DNA of 6,472 nt from Thermodesulfobacteriaceae bacterium (lineage in GTDB: Bacteria; Desulfobacterota; Thermodesulfobacteria; Thermodesulfobacteriales; Thermodesulfobacteriaceae), in assembly GCA_015494725.1 (NCBI GenBank), contig WGAR01000147.1, positions 1 to 6,472 of the forward strand, given 5' to 3'. Below, one piece after another: positions 1-6,257 of the stretch. Numbering within the stretch: position 1 is the stretch's first letter; each line of letters starts with the position of its first letter. The notes under the pieces are model-generated. The model was not told where the DNA came from. It saw nothing but the letters and a program-made list of their open reading frames with translations, and ran no database searches. The position numbers and the translations under genes were made by a program.

Positions 1-20
1 GGCCAGGGAGGACGACTCAT
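1..20 (-). CDS. start of next operon gene, probably dCMP deaminase (partial)
   Basis: Only six codons are visible, reading M-S-R-P-P-W, and the gene runs off the left edge. The ATG overlaps the glyA TGA stop in an ATGA arrangement, which is typical of translational coupling, and no strong Shine-Dalgarno is seen. The peptide resembles the usual start of deoxycytidylate deaminases (ComEB/Dcd type, commonly M-S-R-P-S-W-D-E-Y). In delta-proteobacterial genomes such a gene often follows rpiB-glyA and precedes nrdR and the riboflavin genes. That product deaminates dCMP to dUMP for thymidylate synthesis, which would pair with the methylene-tetrahydrofolate made by GlyA next door. The start codon is well supported by the overlap; the product name rests on six residues plus gene order. 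Confidence 0.55.
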
Positions 21-1267
21 AAGCCCAGATCCGCATAGACCGGAAATTCGGCACAGAGTCTCACGACCTTCTCCCGGATGTCGCGAATAAGCCCTTCGTC
101 TTTCGGGTTCTTGAGCACCGCAGCCATCCATTCGCCGATCTTTTCCATCTCTGGCTCGCGCATCCCCCGCGTGGTCACCGCCGGGGTACCGATACGAATT
201 CCGCTGGTAACCCGCGGGGGTTTCGGATCAAAGGGAATGGCGTTTTTGTTTACGGTAATCCCGGCCTGCGCCAGGGCTTCCTCGGCCTCGGCCCCGGTAA
301 GCCCCTGAGGGGTGAGGTCCACCAGGAGGAGATGGTTGTCCGTGCCCCCGGAGACCAGACGAAACCCCTCGGCGGAAAGGACTTCGGCCAGGCGTCGGGC
401 ATTGGCCACCACCTGCTGCTGATAGCTCTTGAATTCCGGCTTTAAGGCCTCCCGGAAACAGACCGCCTTGGCCGCAATGATATTCATATGGGGGCCCCCC
501 TGAATGCCCGGGAACACGGTTTTATCCAGAACTTTGGCGTAACGCTCGCGAGCCAGGATAAACCCTCCCCGGGGGCCACGCATGGTCTTGTGGGTGGTGG
601 AGGTTACAAAGTCGGCATAGGGCACCGGGGAAGGATGGATCCCTGCGGCCACCAGCCCGGCAATATGGGCCATGTCCACCATGAGATAGGCCCCCACCTC
701 TTGAGCAATCCGGGCAAAGGCCTCAAAGTCTATCACCCGGGGATAGGCGCTGGCCCCGGCTACAATCATGCGAGGACGGTGCTCCAGGGCCAGACGGCGT
801 ACCTCCTCATAGTCTATGGTCTCCGTTTCCCGAGAAACCCCATAATGCACAATCCGGTAAAGCTGTCCGGAAAAATTCACCGGGGCCCCGTGGGAAAGAT
901 GCCCTCCGTGGGCCAGATTCATGGAAAGGATGGTCTCTCCGGGCTTGAGCACCGCAAAATAGACCGCCATATTGGCCTGGGTCCCGGAATGGGGCTGGAC
1001 GTTGGCGTACTCGGCCCCGAAGAGCATCTTGAGCCGTTCCCGGGCCAGATCCTCCACCCGATCCACGTACTGACAACCTCCGTAATAGCGCAGCCCGGGA
1101 TAACCCTCGGCGTACTTGTTCATAAGGGGAGATCCCTCGGCCTCCATCACCGCCCGCGAGGCCAGGTTTTCGGAGGCGATCATCTCCAGCTGCCCGGAAA
1201 GTCTTTCGGCCTCCCCCCGTATGAGTTCCCATATTTCCGGGTCCACTTCTTTTACCCTTTCAAACAT
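17..1267 (-). CDS. glyA: serine hydroxymethyltransferase
   Basis: This cytosolic PLP enzyme interconverts serine plus tetrahydrofolate with glycine plus 5,10-methylene-tetrahydrofolate, the main entry of one-carbon units. At 416 residues it is full length (E. coli GlyA is 417). Visible motifs, in order: ASEN (31-34); the AEGYPG segment with the general acid/base Glu54 and Tyr62 just after it; [10 protein letters not shown] (90-99); the PLP-ring aspartate in VDMAH (Asp198); the Schiff-base lysine Lys227 in TTHKT followed by a glycine-rich RGPRGG; and the carboxylate-binding Arg358 in SGIRIGTP. A small deviation is GCQYVD at 64-69, where many homologues have GCEYVD. The ATG overlaps the end of rpiB by 8 bases and has only a weak GGAG-like site upstream, so translation is probably coupled to rpiB. 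Its stop overlaps the start of the next gene by 4 bases. Confidence 0.97.
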   Translation of the reverse strand: MFERVKEVDPEIWELIRGEAERLSGQLEMIASENLASRAVMEAEGSPLMNKYAEGYPGLRYYGGCQYVDRVEDLARERLKMLFGAEYANVQPHSGTQANMAVYFAVLKPGETILSMNLAHGGHLSHGAPVNFSGQLYRIVHYGVSRETETIDYEEVRRLALEHRPRMIVAGASAYPRVIDFEAFARIAQEVGAYLMVDMAHIAGLVAAGIHPSPVPYADFVTSTTHKTMRGPRGGFILARERYAKVLDKTVFPGIQGGPHMNIIAAKAVCFREALKPEFKSYQQQVVANARRLAEVLSAEGFRLVSGGTDNHLLLVDLTPQGLTGAEAEEALAQAGITVNKNAIPFDPKPPRVTSGIRIGTPAVTTRGMREPEMEKIGEWMAAVLKNPKDEGLIRDIREKVVRLCAEFPVYADLGL

Positions 1268-1712
1268 TTTTCAGACTCCGCGCGTATTCCTCAATGAGTT
1301 CAAGCCTTCGGGCATGCCGCCCGCCCTCAAAAGGGGTCTCAAGGAAGATCCTTACGATCTCCAGGGCCAGGGCCTCTCCAAGCACCCGGCCTCCCATGGT
1401 AAGGACATTGGCGTCGTTGTGCAGCCGACACATGCGGGCCGTATAACAGTCGTGACAGAGAGCGGCCCGGACCCCGGGGAAACGATTGGCCATGATGGTC
1501 ATGCCGAGGCCTGTCCCGCAGATGAAGATCCCCCGTTCGGCCTCCCCGGAAAGGAGCTTCTCAAGCCCCTTGGCCCCGAAGACCGGATAATCCACGGATT
1601 CACAGCTGTGGCACCCCACATCCAGGACCTCGTGCCCCTGCTCCTCAAGATAGGCCTTGATCTTTTCCTTGAGGTCAAACCCGGCATGATCGGACGCCAG
1701 CACAATACGCAT
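1260..1712 (-). CDS. rpiB: ribose-5-phosphate isomerase B
   Basis: This 150-residue protein of the RpiB/LacAB family interconverts ribose 5-phosphate and ribulose 5-phosphate in the cytosolic non-oxidative pentose phosphate pathway. The visible active-site pattern is that of RpiB: the SDHAG start with Asp8-His9, the nucleophile/base Cys65 in ICGTGLG (64-70), and His98-Asn99-Asp100 in RLHNDANV. The C-terminal FEGGRHARR phosphate-binding stretch (128-136) is also typical. I chose the ATG at 1712 because it begins the canonical [11 protein letters not shown] start, lies 4 bases after the fabF stop, and has a GAGGG/AAGG-type ribosome site in the end of fabF. The open frame runs further upstream to 1823, but that would add about 37 non-homologous residues overlapping fabF. 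The end overlaps glyA by 8 bases. Having the Cys makes this the bacterial RpiB type rather than the Cys-less mycobacterial type. Confidence 0.95.
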   Translation of the reverse strand: MRIVLASDHAGFDLKEKIKAYLEEQGHEVLDVGCHSCESVDYPVFGAKGLEKLLSGEAERGIFICGTGLGMTIMANRFPGVRAALCHDCYTARMCRLHNDANVLTMGGRVLGEALALEIVRIFLETPFEGGRHARRLELIEEYARSLKNV

Positions 1713-1716
1713 GGCC

Positions 1717-2955
1717 TTATCCCTCGAATTTCTTAAAAACCAGGACCGCGTTGGTCCCCCCGAAACCAAAGGCGTTGGACATGGCCGCCCGCACCCGCAT
1801 GGGCCGAGCCTGATTGGGTACATAATCCAGATCGCATTCCGGATCGGGTTCCTCGTAATTAATGGTGGGGGGGATCAGGTCCTCATGCACCGTTTTTACC
1901 GTAAAGACCGCCTCTATCCCTCCGGCTCCCCCGAGAAGATGTCCGGTCATGGACTTGGTGGAGGAGACGGCCAGACGATAGGCATGTTCCCCAAAAACAC
2001 GCTTAATGGCCTTGGTTTCCGCCGCATCGTTTAGGGGAGTGCTGGTACCGTGGGCGTTGATATAGTCTATCTCTTCCGGGGAAAGACCGGCATCCTTCAA
2101 GGCCATTTCCATACATCGGGCCGCTCCTTCTCCTTCGGGGTGCGGCGCGGTCATGTGATGGGCGTCGGCGGTAAGACCGTAGCCCACAAGTTCGGCATAG
2201 ATTCGAGCCCCCCGGGCCCTGGCGTGTTCCAGGTCTTCCAGCACCAGGATTCCGCAGCCCTCGGCCATAACGAATCCGTCCCGCCGGGCGTCAAAGGGCC
2301 GGCTGGCCCGCTCGGGTTCGTCGTTTCTGGTGGAAAGGGCCTTCATGACCGCAAAACCGCTCACCGAAAGGGGAGTGATCAGGCTTTCCGTCCCCCCGCA
2401 GATCATAATATCGGCAAGTCCCTCCCGGATGAGCCGAAAGGCCTCGCCGATGGCGTGATTGCCCGCCGCACAGGCCGTGCACACCGCCGTGTTCGGTCCC
2501 TCGGCCCCGAAAAGGATGGCCACCTGCCCTGCAGCCATATTGGGAATGACCATGGGGATGAAGAAGGGGGTTACCCGGCGCCAGCCCCGCTCGCGCAGGA
2601 TCAGGGTGTATTGTTCCACCACTCCCATGCCCCCCATCCCCACCCCGATAATAACCCCGACCCGCGGCCCCAGATCCCTTTCCGGAAGCCCGGCGTCGGC
2701 AAGGGCCATCCGCGAAGCGGCGATGGCATACTGAATAAATACATCCACCCGGGAAACCAGCTTGCGATCCATGAACTCTTCAGCGGAAAACCCCTTCACC
2801 TCGCCGGCTATGCGCACCGGAAGATGGGAGGCGTCGAACTTGGTAATGGGCCCTATCCCTGATTCTCCGGCCACTACCCGACGCCAGTTCTCCTCCACAC
2901 CTATGCCCAGGGGAGAAATAGCCCCCAAACCGGTAACTACCACCCTTCGCCGCAT
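1717..2955 (-). CDS. fabF: beta-ketoacyl-ACP synthase II
   Basis: This condensing enzyme of type II fatty acid synthesis joins acyl-ACP and malonyl-ACP with loss of CO2, elongating the chain by two carbons. The 412 residues match the family length. The thiolase-fold signatures are all present: [13 protein letters not shown] (5-17); the nucleophile Cys162 in CTACAAG (159-165, a variant of the commoner TACASG); the malonyl decarboxylation His302 in [10 protein letters not shown] and His339 in KSMTGHLLG; the supporting Lys334; and the gating GFGGTN (397-402). An ordinary GGGAG ribosome site precedes the ATG. It follows acpP by 16 bases and precedes rpiB by 4, so it sits in the usual acpP-fabF pair, where its carrier protein is co-expressed. 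FabF rather than FabB is favoured by length, the acpP pairing and overall sequence, but substrate range cannot be read from sequence alone. Confidence 0.96.
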   Translation of the reverse strand: MRRRVVVTGLGAISPLGIGVEENWRRVVAGESGIGPITKFDASHLPVRIAGEVKGFSAEEFMDRKLVSRVDVFIQYAIAASRMALADAGLPERDLGPRVGVIIGVGMGGMGVVEQYTLILRERGWRRVTPFFIPMVIPNMAAGQVAILFGAEGPNTAVCTACAAGNHAIGEAFRLIREGLADIMICGGTESLITPLSVSGFAVMKALSTRNDEPERASRPFDARRDGFVMAEGCGILVLEDLEHARARGARIYAELVGYGLTADAHHMTAPHPEGEGAARCMEMALKDAGLSPEEIDYINAHGTSTPLNDAAETKAIKRVFGEHAYRLAVSSTKSMTGHLLGGAGGIEAVFTVKTVHEDLIPPTINYEEPDPECDLDYVPNQARPMRVRAAMSNAFGFGGTNAVLVFKKFEG

Positions 2956-2971
2956 AAAGATCTCCCGGCTC

Positions 2972-3208
2972 TTATTCTTTCACCCGCTCCCGCACAAAGT
3001 TTAACACGTCTCCCACCGTGCGCAGTTTCTCGGCCTCCTCATCCGAGATCTCCATCCCGAACTCCTCCTCCATGGCCATGACCAGTTCCACCAGATCCAG
3101 GGAATCCGCCCCCAGGTCGTCCACAAAAGAGGCCTCGGGTTTCACCTGATCCTCCGAGACATTCAGCTTTTCCGCGATAATCTTGATCACCTTTTCTTCT
3201 ACCGCCAT
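2972..3208 (-). CDS. acpP: acyl carrier protein
   Basis: This 78-residue acidic helical carrier holds growing acyl chains on a 4'-phosphopantetheine arm during fatty acid synthesis. The attachment serine is Ser36 in the canonical [10 protein letters not shown] motif (33-42), followed by the acidic helix II recognition face ([11 protein letters not shown]) that docks FabF and FabG. Length and position of the serine agree closely with E. coli AcpP. I chose the ATG at 3208 because a near-perfect AAGGAGGTG lies 5-6 bases upstream and the protein then starts at the family position. An in-frame TTG further upstream, at 3262, would add 18 residues without family support and would cross the ribosome site. 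The gene is the first after the largest true gap in the window (110 bases), consistent with an extra promoter of its own for a very abundant protein. Confidence 0.97.
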   Translation of the reverse strand: MAVEEKVIKIIAEKLNVSEDQVKPEASFVDDLGADSLDLVELVMAMEEEFGMEISDEEAEKLRTVGDVLNFVRERVKE

Positions 3209-3212
3209 AAGA

Positions 3213-3222
3213 CACCTCCTTT
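3213..3222 (-). promoter_or_regulatory. strong Shine-Dalgarno of acpP
   Basis: On the minus strand the site reads AAAGGAGGTG, close to a full complement of the 16S rRNA tail, and sits 5-6 bases before the acpP ATG. It is among the strongest ribosome sites in the window and settles the start at 3208 rather than the upstream in-frame TTG. High translation is expected for an acyl carrier protein. Confidence 0.85.
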
Positions 3223-3242
3223 CGCCGACCAAACTTGGGTTG

Positions 3243-3270
3243 CTTTTAGCGTATCTTCCCAAAATTTCAA
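3243..3270 (-). promoter_or_regulatory. possible sigma-70 type promoter for acpP-fabF
   Basis: In the 110-base gap between fabG and acpP, the minus strand shows TTGAAA (3270-3265), a 16-base spacer, and TAAAAG (3248-3243). The -35 is good and the -10 weak. Transcription from it would give a leader of roughly 25-30 bases ending in the strong acpP ribosome site. The same gap holds a perfect 10-base palindrome AAGGGCCCTT (3275-3284) just upstream of the -35. I see no terminator hairpin with a U tract in the gap, so readthrough from fabG remains likely and this would be an internal promoter. Confidence 0.3.
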
Positions 3271-3318
3271 GCCTAAGGGCCCTTTCGCTCTCCCGGCAAG
3301 AAACGAAGAAGACCGTGA

Positions 3319-4059
3319 TTACCAGAGTCCGCCATTTACATGCAGCACGGTACCGGTGATATAGGAAGCCCGATCCGAAGCCAGGAAGACCACCGCGTGG
3401 GCCACCTCCTGCGGGGTCCCGGCCCGCCCCATGGGTACCCTTGAAAGCAAGGCCTCCCGGGCTTTTTCCGGAAGCGCGGCCGTCATATCCGTCTCGATAA
3501 AACCCGGCGCTACCACATTCACCGTGATTCCTCGCCGGGCCACCTCCAGGGCCAGGGATCGCGAAAACCCCACCAGACCCGCCTTGGAAGCCGCATAATT
3601 GGTCTGGCCGGGGTTGCCGGAAAAGGCTACCACCGAAGAAATGTTGATAATGCGACCGTAGCGGCGTTTCATCATCCCCGGGAGTACGGCCCGGGTTACC
3701 AGGAAGGCCCCCCGAAGGTTTACGGAAAGGACCCGTTCCCAGTCCTCATCCTTTAACCGCACCAGAAGCCCATCGCGGGTTATTCCGGCATTATTTACCA
3801 GGATATCAATGGCCCCCAGGGCCTCCTCCACCTCTTTTACCCCCCGGGCCACGGCCTCGGGATCGGCCACATCGAATCTCACGGGAATGGCCTTTCCGCC
3901 CATCTGCTCTATTTCCCGCACCACTTCGCGGGCCGGCCCCTCGGAGGCGGTATAATTTACGGCCACCGCGGCTCCGGCCCGGGCCAGCTCCAGGGCCACC
4001 GCCCGCCCGATTCCCCGTGAAGCTCCGGTAACCAGGGCTACCTTACGGCCCAGATCCAT
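3319..4059 (-). CDS. fabG: 3-oxoacyl-ACP reductase
   Basis: This 246-residue short-chain dehydrogenase/reductase reduces beta-ketoacyl-ACP to beta-hydroxyacyl-ACP with NADPH, the first reductive step of the elongation cycle. Visible features: the Rossmann TGASRGIG (11-18), an Asp63 adenine-ring site in [16 protein letters not shown] (89-98), Asn114 and the catalytic Ser142-Tyr155-Lys159 set (YAASK at 155-159), the APG loop (184-186), and a C-terminal [10 protein letters not shown] (235-244) typical of FabG. The ATG has an AGGAGGG site 5 bases upstream that lies inside the end of etfA, and the two genes overlap by 17 bases, so it is translated from the same message as etfA. Its downstream neighbours acpP and fabF supply its substrate carrier and the condensing partner, which supports FabG over a catabolic SDR. 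Confidence 0.94.
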   Translation of the reverse strand: MDLGRKVALVTGASRGIGRAVALELARAGAAVAVNYTASEGPAREVVREIEQMGGKAIPVRFDVADPEAVARGVKEVEEALGAIDILVNNAGITRDGLLVRLKDEDWERVLSVNLRGAFLVTRAVLPGMMKRRYGRIINISSVVAFSGNPGQTNYAASKAGLVGFSRSLALEVARRGITVNVVAPGFIETDMTAALPEKAREALLSRVPMGRAGTPQEVAHAVVFLASDRASYITGTVLHVNGGLW

Positions 4060-5044
4060 TTTTGCCCTCCTTTATCTCCCGAATTCTACGTATAAGGGCC
4101 GGTAGAATTCGCCGGGCATCTCCTACCACGGCTATATCGGCCTGTTTCATAAGAGGGGCCTCGGGGTCGATGTTGATAGCCACCACGGTTTCCGCTCCCT
4201 GAATCCCTACGGTGTGCTGCAGGGCTCCGGATATGCCAAAACCCAGGTAAAGTTTCGGAGCCACACTCACCCCGGAAACCCCGATCATGTGTTCTTCGGA
4301 GATCCACCCCAGGTGGCAGACCGGACGGGTGGCCCCTACAGCCCCGGAAAGGAGTTCGGCCAGCTCAAAGAGCTGGGCAAAATTTTCCTTACTTTGAAGG
4401 CCTCTTCCTCCGGCCACCACCACCCGGGCCCGGGTCAGAGGATTCTCTACGCGGGGAAGAGGACGAAGCGCACGCCGCACCAGGGCACTGGGCGGAAGGG
4501 CCGCGAGCTTTATCTCCTCCACCCTTCCCCGGGGCTCGCCCGCTTCCGCCTTAGGAAACACCCCGGGGCGCACCGTGGCCATCTGCGGACGGGTGCGGGA
4601 GACTATTTTGGCCAGGATATTCTCTCCAAAGGATGGACGAATCTGCACCAGCCGTCCCTCTTCATCCACTTCAAAAGCGGTGCAATGGGCCGTAAGCCCC
4701 AGCTCCAGCTCTCCGGCAATACGCGGAGCCAGGGCCTGCCCCTCGCTGGTGGCCCCGAAAAGAAACACCTCCGGCCTTCGTTCCCGGACCATGTCACCGA
4801 GAAGGCGTCCGAAAAGGTCATCCCGAAAATAATCCAGTTCCGGATGAACCAGGAAAAGGACCTCCTCGGCCCCGTAAGCCAGGACCTTTTCCACCCCGGG
4901 CCTCCGGTCCTCCGGCCCCAGGGTCACCACCACTACCTTCTGACCGAGACGGGGAGCCAGGGTGCGGGCCACACCAAGCAATTCGTACACCACAGGATGG
5001 AAATCCTCCTCTGCCCATTCTCCATAAATCCAGAATCCGGCCAT
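4043..5044 (-). CDS. etfA: electron transfer flavoprotein subunit alpha
   Basis: The 333-residue alpha subunit (FixB family) of a heterodimeric electron transfer flavoprotein holds the electron-carrying FAD and passes electrons from acyl-CoA dehydrogenases to a membrane quinone reductase or other acceptor. The N-terminal half (about 1-200) is the ETF alpha/beta fold. The C-terminal FAD domain shows AGGRGLQSKENF (211-222), the conserved flavin-site Arg240 in GATRP, the GISGALQH signature (270-277), VVAINIDPEAP (287-297) and ADIAVVGD (302-309). The FAD segment at 241-261 departs from the classical D-A-G-W / Q-T-G-K-T-V pattern: here it reads H-L-G-W and V-S-G-V-S-V. The AGGGAGG ribosome site overlaps the etfB stop, 13 bases separate the genes, and the end overlaps fabG by 17 bases. 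The subunit pairing with etfB is certain from context. Confidence 0.95.
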   Translation of the reverse strand: MAGFWIYGEWAEEDFHPVVYELLGVARTLAPRLGQKVVVVTLGPEDRRPGVEKVLAYGAEEVLFLVHPELDYFRDDLFGRLLGDMVRERRPEVFLFGATSEGQALAPRIAGELELGLTAHCTAFEVDEEGRLVQIRPSFGENILAKIVSRTRPQMATVRPGVFPKAEAGEPRGRVEEIKLAALPPSALVRRALRPLPRVENPLTRARVVVAGGRGLQSKENFAQLFELAELLSGAVGATRPVCHLGWISEEHMIGVSGVSVAPKLYLGFGISGALQHTVGIQGAETVVAINIDPEAPLMKQADIAVVGDARRILPALIRRIREIKEGKNGSGP

Positions 5045-5057
5045 AGGCGCTACCTCC

Positions 5058-5843
5058 CTAAATGAGTCCCCGGGTCCTTAAGTGCGACACCAGTTCCTGG
5101 GCCACCTCTTCGGGCTCCCCGGTGAGAAGAATTTGCTCCCGCTGGTAAGAAGGGGCAAACACATCGAGAACCTGGGTGGGCGAGCCGGAAAGGCCCAGTT
5201 TTTCCGCTTCACATCCAAGATCCTGAGCGGAAAATACCCGCGGAGCAAGCTCCCGAACCGCAAGCAGACGTTTGAGGGAGGGCGGGCGGGGATCGTTCAC
5301 CCCTGGCTCCACGGTTACCACCGCCGGCCCGGAAAGGGAAAGTTCCTCTTCATAGCCTTCCCGTACCCTCACCAGCACCCATCCGTGATCGCCCTCCTGC
5401 TGGATCTTTTTTACCTGAATCACACTGGGGAGCCCCAGCCAGGCCGCGGTCTCCGGCCCCACCTGCGCCGTTTCCCCGTCTATGGAGGCCTTGCCCATAA
5501 GAACCAGGTCATAGGGTTCGAGCCGTTTTATTCCCCGGGAGAGCACATAACTGGTGGCCAGGGTATCTGAGCCGGCAAAGGCCCTATCGGAAAGAAGGAC
5601 CATTTCGTCCGCCCCCAGAGCGTAGGCTTCCCTGAGGAGTTCGGCGGCGTTGGGAGGCCCCATCATAAGGGCCGTAACCTTCCCCCCGTAACGTTCCTTG
5701 AGTTCCACAGCCATCTCCAGGGCATAAAGATCGGGCGGGTTGAGGGTAAGCTCGGCGGATTCCCGCTTCAAGGTATGGGTCTCCGGATCCACCCTAACCG
5801 TTCCGGGCTTAGGTACCGGTTTAAGACAGACGATCAAGTGCAT
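5058..5843 (-). CDS. etfB: electron transfer flavoprotein subunit beta
   Basis: The 261-residue beta subunit (FixA family) forms the soluble ETF with EtfA. It carries AMP in classical ETFs or a second, bifurcating FAD in others. Visible family features: the start MHLIVCLKPVPKPG; LNPPDLYALEMAVELKE (34-50); GADEMVLLSDRAFAGSDT (77-94); the nucleotide loop DGETAQVGPETA (122-133); and the ETF-beta signature region VTVEPGVNDPRPPSL (176-190). The length equals that of typical bacterial EtfB proteins. The ATG is preceded by AAGGAGG with a short 4-base spacing, inside the decayed HEPN gene. An acyl-CoA dehydrogenase lies upstream with only that remnant between, which suggests this ETF serves that enzyme. 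The loop at 84-97 resembles bifurcating ETFs in my memory of the family; this is not proven. Confidence 0.95.
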   Translation of the reverse strand: MHLIVCLKPVPKPGTVRVDPETHTLKRESAELTLNPPDLYALEMAVELKERYGGKVTALMMGPPNAAELLREAYALGADEMVLLSDRAFAGSDTLATSYVLSRGIKRLEPYDLVLMGKASIDGETAQVGPETAAWLGLPSVIQVKKIQQEGDHGWVLVRVREGYEEELSLSGPAVVTVEPGVNDPRPPSLKRLLAVRELAPRVFSAQDLGCEAEKLGLSGSPTQVLDVFAPSYQREQILLTGEPEEVAQELVSHLRTRGLI

Positions 5844-6012
5844 AAGGCCTCCTTAACGATGGCGTAAATTTCCCCAGCCCAGGAAAGGGCCTCCTCTGCT
5901 TCTTCACGGGTGTATTCCTCCGGAGGGATCCAGTCTTCGGCTCCGTAAACTCAAGGGCCCGCAAACGAACCTCCGCTCGCTGGAGATAATCCTTAAGCAG
6001 GGCCTCTTTCAA
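5834..6012 (-). pseudogene. HEPN-domain protein remnant with internal deletion and frameshift
   Basis: Two parts of one former gene can be read in different frames. The 5' part begins at a TTG that overlaps the preceding stop (TTGA at 6009-6012) and gives a HEPN-like first helix, L-K-E-A-L-L-K-D-Y-L-Q-R-A-E-V-R-L-R-A-L-E, until about 5950. Past that point its frame gives a basic, unconserved tail ending at 5821 inside etfB. A different frame, opening at 5950, gives 38 residues with YGAEDWIPPEEYT followed by a Glu/Ala-rich helix, ending at a TGA at 5834-5836. That is the pattern I know from the C-terminus of about 130-residue HEPN proteins partnered with MNT nucleotidyltransferases. The central helices, about 70-80 residues including the region of the catalytic Arg...His motif, are missing. 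HEPN partners are typically RNase toxins or nucleotide-binding subunits; this copy cannot be active. It overlaps etfB by 10 bases. Confidence 0.68.
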
Positions 6013-6257
6013 ACCTTAAGCCTCCAATAGGTTTGTCCGTGCCAGGAAAGCCTTTGAATCTCTCCCTTTTGCAGGGCCTCAAGGAGCTTCTTCATCCAGC
6101 CCTCAAGAAAGCCCCGGGGATCATAGAGGATCCTTCCGGCCTCAAGAAGGGCCAGCCCCAGAGGTAAAGCCTTCTTCAGATCTTCGGGAGTCAGGATCTG
6201 AATTCTTTTCCGGAAAGGTTTTTCGGTCTTCACCAGAAGAAGATTGGGGCACATCAT
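6009..6257 (-). pseudogene. 5'-truncated MNT-type nucleotidyltransferase
   Basis: An 82-residue open frame whose C-terminal two thirds look like the end of minimal nucleotidyltransferases: ILTPEDLKKALPLGLALLEA (21-40), the RILYDPRGFLEGWMKKLL block (42-59), and the basic/aromatic tail RLSWHGQTYWRLK. A complete family member has about 110-150 residues and starts with the catalytic GS(x)2RG...SDxD(L/I) motif. Here the protein begins at [15 protein letters not shown], about where the strand carrying the second catalytic Asp would be, and the catalytic part is absent. The ATG overlaps the acyl-CoA dehydrogenase TGA (ATGA at 6254-6257), so it may still be translated by coupling. The stop overlaps the HEPN remnant start. 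An MNT gene directly before a HEPN gene is the standard order of this module. It could instead be a short repurposed protein, but no catalytic activity is expected. Confidence 0.6.

Noticed and set aside
488..1297. 269-codon open frame on the plus strand opposite glyA
   Set aside because: It is antisense to a fully conserved serine hydroxymethyltransferase, its translation is low-complexity with many His, Gly and Pro and no recognisable domain, and such antisense frames are common in GC-rich genes.
1713..1823. Extended upstream start of rpiB
   Set aside because: The added residues are unlike any RpiB and lie inside fabF; the ATG at 1712 starts the canonical [11 protein letters not shown].
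2050..2862. 270-codon plus-strand frame opposite fabF
   Set aside because: Shadow of the fabF coding frame; no domain, no ribosome site of note, and composition of a mirror frame.
3209..3262. Extended TTG start of acpP
   Set aside because: It would add 18 residues absent from acyl carrier proteins and make the strong AAGGAGGTG site coding; the ATG at 3208 is ideally placed.
3275..3284. AAGGGCCCTT as a transcription terminator stem
   Set aside because: It is a perfect palindrome with no loop and no following U tract in the transcribed direction, so it is not a usable intrinsic terminator.
4214..5065. 283-codon plus-strand frame opposite etfA
   Set aside because: Shadow of etfA with no recognisable protein features.
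5821..6012. 63-residue frame as an intact small gene
   Set aside because: Only about the first 21 residues look like a protein family; the rest is an out-of-frame basic tail running into etfB, while the conserved HEPN end is in another frame.
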